Shown here: positions 7,837 to 15,259 of the stretch, piece after piece | Layout: each line of letters opens with the position of its first letter | How positions within the stretch are numbered: the first letter of the stretch is position 1 | Source: Methylophilus methylotrophus DSM 46235 = ATCC 53528 | Lineage (GTDB): Bacteria; Pseudomonadota; Gammaproteobacteria; Burkholderiales; Methylophilaceae | Length of the DNA stretch: 64,000 bases | Direction of reading: 5' to 3' | Assembly: GCF_000378225.1 (NCBI RefSeq) | Contig: NZ_KB905146.1 | Location: forward strand, 106,950 to 170,949 | Notes under the pieces: generated by a model | Database searches by the model: none | The model's input: only the letters and a program-made list of their open reading frames with translations | Told to the model about the DNA's origin: nothing | Program-made: the position numbers and the translations under genes

Positions 7837-9342
7837 ATGGCTGCTCCCCTTTCACAAGAGATCAATACACTGATACAACAATTGAATCACGGGCAATTTG
7901 AAACCGTGATTCAGCGCGCACGTCCTTTGGCTGCACAATATCCACGAGAATTTATTCTGCACCACCTGCTGGCATTAGCACTCGACCAAACCCAGCAATA
8001 CGTGCTGGCTGCCCAGGCCTATGAAAAAGCGTTGCAACTCAACCCCAAAGCAGCAGAGCTTTGGTTCAACTATGCCATCGTCCAAACACAATTGGATGCG
8101 TTGCCAGCGGCCGAGCAGGCCTATCGCAAGGCGATTGCATTGAATCCGCAGTTCTTTGAGGCACATGGCAATCTGGGGACGGTCTTGCAAAAACAGGGGC
8201 GCCTGGATGAGGCCATGGCAAGTTACCAACAGGGATTGCGTATCCAGCCGCAAGACGCGCGAGGTCACTTCAACCTGGGGACAGTATTGCGTGATAAAGG
8301 ACAGCTGTCGGCAGCTGTGCAGAGCTACGAGCGTGCGATTATGCTGTTCCCCAATTACACCGATGCCTATAACAACTTAGGTGAAACCTGGCGCGACCAA
8401 GGCGATATGTCCAAGGCGGTGCAATACTATCAAGAGGCCCTGCAGCGCAATCCACAACATCCGGGGGCCAATTACAACATGGGCGAGTTTTTATATCTGG
8501 CCAAGCGCTTTGAAGAAGCGATCCCACATTTCCAGGCTTCTCAGCTGGATGACTGGCAAGCCCGCGTGCTTTATTGCTTATACCGGGCCGAAAAATTCGC
8601 CGCCTTCAAGCAACTACGTGACGACATTATCAAGCAAGCCCCGCATACCGCACCATTTATTGCAACATTATCCACCCATTACAGCCTTAATCATGGCGAA
8701 CCAGACCCCTACCAGTTTTGTCCTGATGGACTCTCGTTTGTTTATCACCGCAGCTTGCCAGAACTAGCGCCTGGCAGCCCGCTATTAGCAGCACTCCTGG
8801 AAAGCATTGCGCAAGCAGACATCGCAGAACGCAAGCAAGCACGCCTAACCAATGGCAAACAGTCCGCTGGCAATTTGTTCAAACGCCCCGAAGAAGCCTT
8901 CAGAACATTGGGCGAATTGGTAAAGCGGGAATTCCGTCAATATCGTGACCAATTCCAACATGCAGAGTGCGCCCTGATCACTCATTTTCCGGACACACTG
9001 GAATTTACCAGTTCATGGTATGTAAAAATGCAAAAAGGGGGGCACCTGGATGCGCATATTCATGAAATCGGCTGGATCAGTGGCGCTGTTTACCTGGCGA
9101 TGCCACAAACATTGGATCCACGAGAAGGCGCCTTTGAATATGGTACCCATGGCGATCATTATCCCCAGTTGCATAACAACTTTCCCACGCGCTTTATCAA
9201 ACCCAATATAGGGGATATCGTACTTTTTCCCTCGTCCCTGTTTCACAGAACCATCCCATTTAATGCGGATGCGGAACGCATTTGCGTCGCGTTTGATTTA
9301 AAACCGGCAGTACATCTGGTAAGCGCAAGAAACCAGTACTAG
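7837..9342 (+). CDS. TPR-repeat protein with C-terminal 2-oxoglutarate/Fe(II) oxygenase-like domain
   Basis: 501 residues from the ATG at 7837 (a GTG at 7798 would add 13 unlikely residues). About six to seven tetratricopeptide repeats occupy residues 10-255, with typical AAEQAYRKAIALNP and GNLGTVLQKQGRLDEA units. The C-terminal third matches the putative 2OG-Fe(II) oxygenase family often fused to TPRs: GGHLDAHIHEIGWISGAVYL supplies the proximal His residues, FHRT the distal His and ERICVAF the Arg that would bind 2-oxoglutarate. It may hydroxylate a protein or small molecule; the substrate cannot be deduced. It stands between the YihY fusion gene and the yfiR-like gene, with about 100-200 bp on either side. 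Confidence 0.87.
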   Translation: MAAPLSQEINTLIQQLNHGQFETVIQRARPLAAQYPREFILHHLLALALDQTQQYVLAAQAYEKALQLNPKAAELWFNYAIVQTQLDALPAAEQAYRKAIALNPQFFEAHGNLGTVLQKQGRLDEAMASYQQGLRIQPQDARGHFNLGTVLRDKGQLSAAVQSYERAIMLFPNYTDAYNNLGETWRDQGDMSKAVQYYQEALQRNPQHPGANYNMGEFLYLAKRFEEAIPHFQASQLDDWQARVLYCLYRAEKFAAFKQLRDDIIKQAPHTAPFIATLSTHYSLNHGEPDPYQFCPDGLSFVYHRSLPELAPGSPLLAALLESIAQADIAERKQARLTNGKQSAGNLFKRPEEAFRTLGELVKREFRQYRDQFQHAECALITHFPDTLEFTSSWYVKMQKGGHLDAHIHEIGWISGAVYLAMPQTLDPREGAFEYGTHGDHYPQLHNNFPTRFIKPNIGDIVLFPSSLFHRTIPFNADAERICVAFDLKPAVHLVSARNQY

Positions 9343-9452
9343 ACCACTTGGTGAATATACCAATCATTCCCCCGATTAACCTGAAGGCAAACCGCCTTAT
9401 CAAACCGATACAGAAATTATCAGTTTTGCGGATTGTGGATTCCATGGCGCAA

Positions 9453-9495
9453 GGTATGATGCTTTATGGGTATAGTGCGGCCCAGGCATCATAAC
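9453..9495 (+). promoter_or_regulatory. inverted repeat upstream of yfiR-like gene
   Basis: TATGATGC at 9455-9462 is repeated inverted as GCATCATA at 9486-9493 with a 23-base loop. It lies about 50 bp before the yfiR-like start and could be a regulator site or a leader hairpin. There is no T tract, so it does not look like a terminator. Confidence 0.35.
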
Positions 9496-9545
9496 CGCAG
9501 TTCCCCCATTCGCGCGATTAACAACCTTAAGGGAGTCCGATCAAT

Positions 9546-10073
9546 ATGAGCTCAGTTCGCCGGACATGTGTATTATTATTCCTGCTCAGCATGGGCATCA
9601 TTCATATGGCTCAAGCGCAAACGGAAGACTTGCGCGCAACCAAGAGTGAATTGATCTTCAATTTAGCGCTGCTGAGCCAGGCACCGAACCGACCGCAACA
9701 GGATACATACGTCATTTGCGCCTTTGAAGAAGACATTGCTCATCTAAAAGCCACCACACTGGAATCACAAAAGCTTCAAAACCTGCAAATTTTTCTGGTC
9801 ACAGTAAAATCCCTTGCGGATGTTAAACGTTGCAATCTGTTATTTATTCAAGACTATGTCGTACAAAAAACGCTAGAATTGCAACAGATCATTCAAAAAG
9901 ATTCTGTACTAACCGTGGTCCATCGAAGTAATCAATTTTCCGAATACAGCCATGTCGAAATCAGTGAGCAGGACAAACACTATCAGTTCGCACTGCACCT
10001 CACCTCAGCAAAAGTGGCAGGCCTCGTCTTTGACACACGGCTGATCAAACTGGCGACTAATATCATCAATTAA
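9546..10073 (+). CDS. yfiR: YfiR-family periplasmic regulator of a diguanylate cyclase
   Basis: 175 residues with a signal peptide (TCVLLFLLSMGIIHMAQAQ) and a YfiR/DUF4154 domain: FNLALLS near 30, YVICAFEED, LADVKRCNLLFI and the C-terminal FDTRLIKLA. In Pseudomonas, YfiR is a redox-responsive periplasmic repressor that binds the periplasmic part of the membrane cyclase YfiN; two Cys (VICAF, KRCNL) lie at positions suited to a disulfide. The next gene, seven bases downstream, encodes a membrane GGDEF-EAL protein, the expected partner. No YfiB lipoprotein gene follows. RBS AAGGGAG precedes the ATG. The symbol marks homology, not proven function. Confidence 0.82.
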   Translation: MSSVRRTCVLLFLLSMGIIHMAQAQTEDLRATKSELIFNLALLSQAPNRPQQDTYVICAFEEDIAHLKATTLESQKLQNLQIFLVTVKSLADVKRCNLLFIQDYVVQKTLELQQIIQKDSVLTVVHRSNQFSEYSHVEISEQDKHYQFALHLTSAKVAGLVFDTRLIKLATNIIN

Positions 10074-10080
10074 TGTTCTT

Positions 10081-12159
10081 ATGATTAGACTGCTACCTCA
10101 TCTCAAAATCGCACACAAGCTACTGCTCACCGAGCTGGTGATGACATTGAGTATGTTGCTGGTATTTATTGTGTTTGCATTTGGCAGTCACTACCATAGC
10201 TTGCGCACGCACCTGATTCGAGACATTCTGGTACAAATGAATGTGGTGGCCAACTCGATTGGTCCGGCAGTCATGTTTGGAGAAGTGAGTTCCGCAGTCA
10301 AAACGCTGGAACCGCTCACCGACAACCAGAATATCCGCAGCATTGTCATTCTTAACCAGCAACAGCAGCCACTACAAAGCCTGCATCCAGAACATCCAAG
10401 AACTGCGGCCGTCTGGCAATGGCTATATCCCTTTTTTGGCGACCTGGAAGTATCGACGCCGATCATCGTCAACGAAAAAAACGTCGGTAGCTTGCAAGCG
10501 ACTATCAAACAGGAACAGATTGTGGATGTGCTGATCGGCTTTGCCTGGTCAAACGCCATTGCTGTCCTGGCGGCAGCATTGACTGGCTGCCTGATCATGT
10601 GGCGACTGAATCGTAATATTGTTGACCCCATCCATGCCTTGCAAACTTTTGTCAGCAATATCACGCGCAATCATCATTACGATCAGCGCGTCAAAATCAC
10701 CAGCGCAGATGAGATAGGCATGCTGGGCCACGACATTAACAACATGCTGGAAAGTATTCGCCAGCGTGACTCACAACTGCAAAAAGAACTGGAACACCGC
10801 AAGATCATTGAAGAAAAACTGCAGTTTTTAGCGCATTACGATAAAAACACTCAGTTACTTAACCGTCACGCGTTTGAAGAAGCAATTACCCGCAAAATCA
10901 CTGCCACGCCGGATGACCGCAAACATGTCTACCTGCTATTACTTGATCTGGACCGCTTCAAGATTGTTAACGATGCTTTTGGCCACGGGACCGGAGATAA
11001 ATTGCTGCAACAAGTGGCCCATCGCCTGCGCGGCAACCTGTCACAAAAGGATGCCATTTTTCGCCTGGGCGGCGACGAGTTCGCCATTTTGCTGGATGCC
11101 TCCGGACGCACGACCATAGAACAGGTCTGCAAACGCATTATCCAAACCATTTCTGCCCAGTTTATTGTCGATGACCATGAAATCCATATCGGGGTCAGTA
11201 TTGGCATTGCGCTACTCAGGCCGGGCTTTGACTCAAAAACAGAGGTCATGAAAAACGCGGATGTCGCGCTTTACCAGGCCAAGGATGCTGGTCGCAATAC
11301 ATTTCGTTTTTACAGTGACGAAGATGAGGCTAGCACCTCTGAATTACGCACCCTGCGCGAGGAATTGCATTTTGCGTTGCAGAACCAGGAGCTGGAGCTG
11401 TATTACCAACCGATTATTCATACCCAGCAATTGAAAACTATCGGCTTTGAAGCCCTGTTGAGATGGCGTCATCCAAGCAAAGGAGTGCTGGCACCGGACC
11501 AGTTCATCAGTCTGGCTGAAGGCTCAGGACTCATTATCAGCATCGGTGCCTGGGTGATTCACCAGTCACTCAAGCAACTGGCGATGTGGCAGGAGATGTT
11601 TGACCGCGACCTGTTCATGAATGTGAATATCTCCTCACGGCAGCTTGATGACGACAGCCTATCGAATACCATACGTCATGCACTGGACTTCTACCATATT
11701 GCGCCTCGCACATTAAACCTCGAGATCACGGAATCCATGGTCATGCGGAATATTGAATCGGCCAAGCAAATTCTTTACTCCCTGAAACAACTGGGGATAG
11801 GTATTGCCATCGATGACTTTGGCATCGGCCATTCGTCGATGAACTACCTGAAACAATTGCCGGTGGATATCCTTAAAATTGACAAGCAATTTACAGCAGG
11901 CATCCCACAAGACAAGGTGGATATCGCGATTGTCGATGCCTTGGTGGCGCTCGCGGTTAGTCTGAACCTCAAAGTGGTTGCCGAAGGCGTGGAAAGCGCC
12001 ATCCAGTTTGAATACTTGCAATACAAGCTGTGCCATCATGTGCAAGGTTATTTATTCAGTGCCGCCCTGTCTGCCAGCCAAACCACCACATTTATGGCCG
12101 AGTTTCCCGAGAGTATTCCGGCCATGTTTCGTAAAGTTGCGGGCTCTACAGGTTCTTAA
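10081..12159 (+). CDS. YfiN-like membrane GGDEF-EAL c-di-GMP enzyme
   Basis: 692 residues. Transmembrane segments at about 15-38 and 158-182 bracket a periplasmic domain of about 120 residues, then HAMP (about 183-238), GGDEF (about 245-410) and EAL (about 425-675). The cyclase signature is intact (RLGGDEFAILLD) but lacks the RxxD inhibitory site. The phosphodiesterase signature is also complete: FEALLRW, NISSRQL, EITES, AIDDFGIGHSSMNYL, LKIDKQF, VVAEGVES. It could therefore make and degrade c-di-GMP. Pseudomonas YfiN has only GGDEF, so the appended EAL is notable. Translation is probably coupled to the yfiR-like gene seven bases upstream. Which activity dominates cannot be seen. Confidence 0.9.
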   Translation: MIRLLPHLKIAHKLLLTELVMTLSMLLVFIVFAFGSHYHSLRTHLIRDILVQMNVVANSIGPAVMFGEVSSAVKTLEPLTDNQNIRSIVILNQQQQPLQSLHPEHPRTAAVWQWLYPFFGDLEVSTPIIVNEKNVGSLQATIKQEQIVDVLIGFAWSNAIAVLAAALTGCLIMWRLNRNIVDPIHALQTFVSNITRNHHYDQRVKITSADEIGMLGHDINNMLESIRQRDSQLQKELEHRKIIEEKLQFLAHYDKNTQLLNRHAFEEAITRKITATPDDRKHVYLLLLDLDRFKIVNDAFGHGTGDKLLQQVAHRLRGNLSQKDAIFRLGGDEFAILLDASGRTTIEQVCKRIIQTISAQFIVDDHEIHIGVSIGIALLRPGFDSKTEVMKNADVALYQAKDAGRNTFRFYSDEDEASTSELRTLREELHFALQNQELELYYQPIIHTQQLKTIGFEALLRWRHPSKGVLAPDQFISLAEGSGLIISIGAWVIHQSLKQLAMWQEMFDRDLFMNVNISSRQLDDDSLSNTIRHALDFYHIAPRTLNLEITESMVMRNIESAKQILYSLKQLGIGIAIDDFGIGHSSMNYLKQLPVDILKIDKQFTAGIPQDKVDIAIVDALVALAVSLNLKVVAEGVESAIQFEYLQYKLCHHVQGYLFSAALSASQTTTFMAEFPESIPAMFRKVAGSTGS

Positions 12160-12212
12160 GTAAACGCGTTTTAAAAATAAGCAAGTAACAAAAAATATGT
12201 CTGGGGGAATAC

Positions 12213-13496
12213 ATGTTGCGATTTAAATCATCTTCTCTATGGCTGGGGTTGATATTCTCAACTTATCAGTTAAGCAGCTATGCTGCAGGATTTGCCTTGT
12301 CAGAACAAGGCGCAAGTGGCTTAGGAAACGCCTATGCTGGCGCTGCGGCCATCGCAGAAGATGCCAGTACGATTTTTTTTAATCCTGCAGGGATGACTTA
12401 CTTACAAGGCAGCCAAATTGTCGGTGCCTTGCACTTGATTAAAACCAACGGTGATTTTGACAATAAAAATAGCGTGCCTGTAGCAGCGTATGCGGCAGGT
12501 GGAGAAGGTGGCAATTTAGGCAGCCTGGCTGTCATCCCTAATTTTTTCTACAAACAGGATATTAATGAGCAACTCAAGTTCGGCTTAGGGATAAGCACAC
12601 CCTTCGGCCTTAAAACAGAGTATGACAAGAATTGGCTTGGCCGCTTTCAAGCCATTAAGTCTGAACTCAAGACCATAAATATAAATCCATCACTTGCCTG
12701 GAAACTCAATGATCAATGGTCATTTGGTTTTGGTGTTTCTGCCATGTGGGCGCAAGCAGAGTTGACTAGTGCGGTAAATCTTTCAGCCTTAAACTTACCA
12801 GAGTCTTCAGCAAAAAACAAAGGAGATGACTGGGGGTTTGGCTATAATCTAGGTGCCATTTACCAAGTAACTCCTGACACCCGGTTAGGCTTGGCGTTCC
12901 GCTCAAAAGTCGAACAACACTTAAAAGGCAATGTATCCTCCCCCTTTACGTTAGCCAACGGTAATCCACTCCAGACCTTAAATACGGATATCACAGCCGA
13001 CTTAACTCTTCCTGAAACCCTTTCCATAAGTAGCTTCAGTCATTTGAATGACCGCTGGGATTTACTGGCGGACGTGACTTGGACTCGCTGGACTCAGTTT
13101 AAAACACTAACCATCTTGCGTGACAATGGATCGAATACTGCCGTTGGCACAACGCAAGAACACTGGAACAACACTCTACGTTATTCTGTCGGCTTGAACT
13201 ATCGATATTCAGACAGCATTAAATTGCGTACTGGCGTCGCCTATGACCAAGAGGCGATTGATAATGATCGCAGAACGTCACGTATTCCTGGCAACGATCG
13301 ACTCTGGCTCTCATTTGGTGCCAGCTGGCAATATAGTCCGCAGACTAGATTAGACGCTGGTTATGCACATCTTTTTATCAAAGAGGCCAGCATTTACGAT
13401 GATCAGCGCACCCCCGCCCCCAGCAAAGGGCTGATTGACGGCAAATATGATGGCAGCGCAGATATCCTCAGCCTGCAATTCACGCACCAGTTCTAA
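12213..13496 (+). CDS. FadL/OmpP1-family outer-membrane channel
   Basis: 427 residues with a signal peptide cleaved before AGFALSEQ, then the typical FadL N-terminal hatch (SEQGASGLGNAYAGAAAIAEDAST followed by FFNPAGMT) and a beta-barrel ending in aromatic Phe (LQFTHQF). FadL proteins carry hydrophobic molecules such as long-chain fatty acids or aromatics across the outer membrane. Strong RBS GGGGGA nine bases before ATG. It lies 53 bp after the c-di-GMP gene, in the place where YfiB is found in Pseudomonas, so it may belong to the same transcript. The substrate is unknown. A candidate terminator follows. Confidence 0.92.
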   Translation: MLRFKSSSLWLGLIFSTYQLSSYAAGFALSEQGASGLGNAYAGAAAIAEDASTIFFNPAGMTYLQGSQIVGALHLIKTNGDFDNKNSVPVAAYAAGGEGGNLGSLAVIPNFFYKQDINEQLKFGLGISTPFGLKTEYDKNWLGRFQAIKSELKTININPSLAWKLNDQWSFGFGVSAMWAQAELTSAVNLSALNLPESSAKNKGDDWGFGYNLGAIYQVTPDTRLGLAFRSKVEQHLKGNVSSPFTLANGNPLQTLNTDITADLTLPETLSISSFSHLNDRWDLLADVTWTRWTQFKTLTILRDNGSNTAVGTTQEHWNNTLRYSVGLNYRYSDSIKLRTGVAYDQEAIDNDRRTSRIPGNDRLWLSFGASWQYSPQTRLDAGYAHLFIKEASIYDDQRTPAPSKGLIDGKYDGSADILSLQFTHQF

Positions 13497-13519
13497 GCTT
13501 TATCACATCAGAAAATACT

Positions 13520-13563
13520 ACAAACAGCCAAACGTTTTAAAAACTGCCTGGCTGTTTGTTTAT
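13520..13563 (+). terminator. putative terminator after fadL-like gene
   Basis: Eleven-base arms ACAAACAGCCA (13520-13530) and TGGCTGTTTGT (13549-13559) with an 18-base loop; only a short T-rich tail follows, so strength is uncertain. Confidence 0.55.
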
Positions 13564-13684
13564 GATTGATATACATTTTTTTATCCGTAAGTTTCATGTA
13601 AGCCGCCTGTCATCCAACATTCACACACAAACTCGAAAATCCCTGTTCTGAAATCACCAGCAAAACCGTTTTCAAGGATAGAGG

Positions 13685-15157
13685 ATGGACATCAAGCATT
13701 TTTTCAAACTGGCAATCCTGCCGTTAATCATCAACCAAGCATTTGCAGCCCAAACACAAAGCACGACAGATACATCCATTACCACCACAAAAGAATCACC
13801 TTCTCTTGTCTCCCGTTTTATGAATGATGATAATCCGTTCCGTATTAATTTCGATCTGGGCGATCACCCTTCTTATTTCCAGGTTTACGGCTTGGTGGAT
13901 ATTGGCCTGTCCCATATCAATCACTCTCTGCCCGAGAACTACGAGTTAGCCAATAACTTTTACCCTTACGCAGGCGCAAAAAAAACCAGCAGGGTCACAT
14001 CCCGTACTAACTGGGTAAACGGTGGTTGGCAAGGATCACGGCTGGGATTTAAAGGTGAAGTGGCCAAACTGCAGGCCTGGGACCATGATTTTAAATTCAT
14101 CTATCAGTTTGAAGCTGGTTTTAACACGCTGGACATGAAGTTACATGATGCCGCACAAACACTGGCGGACAACTCTGGCACCAATGCCAACTCCAGCGTC
14201 AGCGCCAACTCTTCCATGAACGGCGAGTTGTTTACCCGGCAAGCCTGGGCGGGTGTTGATGGTGGCTCATTAGGGAAGTTGACCTATGGCACCCAATACA
14301 ACCCGTTCTTTGAAATCACTGTGACCTATGATCCTAACGGCAAAGCCGATAGTTTTTCACCGCTGGGTGAGAGTGGTACTGTTGGCGGCGGCGGTGGCGT
14401 GTCAGAAAACTCCCGTATGAAAAACTCACTGAAGTATGCCAATGTGTACGAAACTGAGGATCATGACAAAATCAATTATGCCATCATCAACCAGTTCGGT
14501 AACTCCGCCGGCACTGCTCACGGGAATGGCTATACCACGCAATTGGGCTATGAAAGCAGTGCATTCGGCATTCAGTTGGCCTATGACAGATTCTTTGACT
14601 CCGTGAAATCAAACTCTGCTGCGCCTGGCAACCCGTTAGCGAATGACACAATCGCAGTCTCGCTGTATAACACCCAAGCCGTGCTGCTCACAGGCCGATG
14701 GATGCCAACGAAAGACCTGAAATTAATTGGCGGGATGGAGTGGTATCAATTACAACCGTCATCATCGCCTTCTATCAGTTATCACAACATCTATGATCAA
14801 ACCGTGTTTGGCGGTGTGGCCACTTCGGCATTAAAACCGGGTTTCAAGCAAGATAACTATGTGTATTACCTGGGAGCCAACTTTGACTTTGCGCAACGCG
14901 TGCCTGCCCTGACCGGACTGACAACATCCATTGGTTACTACCTGACCAAGGCAGATGCGATTGAAGGCCCCACTGTTTCAACCAACTCGCAGGGTAAAAT
15001 TGATACCTGGACGGCGATGGTGGACTATAAAATCAATAAGCGTTTCGATACTTACCTCGCCTATACCACCAACCACTTTTCGGGCGACAAATATCCACGC
15101 GCGACGAACTATACGAATGTGACCAGCTACGGTGCCGGCTTACGTATGAAGTTCTAA
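13685..15157 (+). CDS. Gram-negative general porin-like outer-membrane protein
   Basis: 490 residues. Signal peptide of about 22 residues (LAILPLIINQAFAA), then a low-complexity Thr-rich linker and a 16-strand-type porin barrel: FQVYGLVDIGLSHI is the usual first strand, SRLGFKGE the usual porin motif, RQAWAGVDGGSLGKLTYGTQYNP the region after loop 3, and the chain ends LRMKF with the terminal Phe needed for BAM recognition. It is somewhat longer than typical betaproteobacterial porins (about 350-400). RBS GATAGAGG precedes the ATG. Probably a passive channel for small solutes; selectivity cannot be read from sequence. Confidence 0.88.
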   Translation: MDIKHFFKLAILPLIINQAFAAQTQSTTDTSITTTKESPSLVSRFMNDDNPFRINFDLGDHPSYFQVYGLVDIGLSHINHSLPENYELANNFYPYAGAKKTSRVTSRTNWVNGGWQGSRLGFKGEVAKLQAWDHDFKFIYQFEAGFNTLDMKLHDAAQTLADNSGTNANSSVSANSSMNGELFTRQAWAGVDGGSLGKLTYGTQYNPFFEITVTYDPNGKADSFSPLGESGTVGGGGGVSENSRMKNSLKYANVYETEDHDKINYAIINQFGNSAGTAHGNGYTTQLGYESSAFGIQLAYDRFFDSVKSNSAAPGNPLANDTIAVSLYNTQAVLLTGRWMPTKDLKLIGGMEWYQLQPSSSPSISYHNIYDQTVFGGVATSALKPGFKQDNYVYYLGANFDFAQRVPALTGLTTSIGYYLTKADAIEGPTVSTNSQGKIDTWTAMVDYKINKRFDTYLAYTTNHFSGDKYPRATNYTNVTSYGAGLRMKF

Positions 15158-15197
15158 CCATTAGCCTAAGGCAATCTTTTTAATTGCTTGTTGCTAT

Positions 15198-15230
15198 AAA
15201 AAAGACTCAAGTAGCACTTGAGTCTTTTAT
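15198..15230. terminator. bidirectional rho-independent terminator
   Basis: Thirteen-base-pair perfect stem AAAAGACTCAAGT/ACTTGAGTCTTTT with a three-base loop, A-rich on the left and T-rich on the right. It lies between the convergent porin and SBP-PAS-GGDEF-EAL genes and can serve both. Confidence 0.9.
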
Positions 15231-15259
15231 TTGGTGATGCTTCCGTTTCACAAAACTGC

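Noticed and set aside
9370..9410. AAGGCAAACCG string resembling part of a c-di-GMP (GEMM) riboswitch in front of the yfiR-like gene.
   Set aside because: The second conserved element (GACGCAAAGCC-like) and the paired helices are missing.
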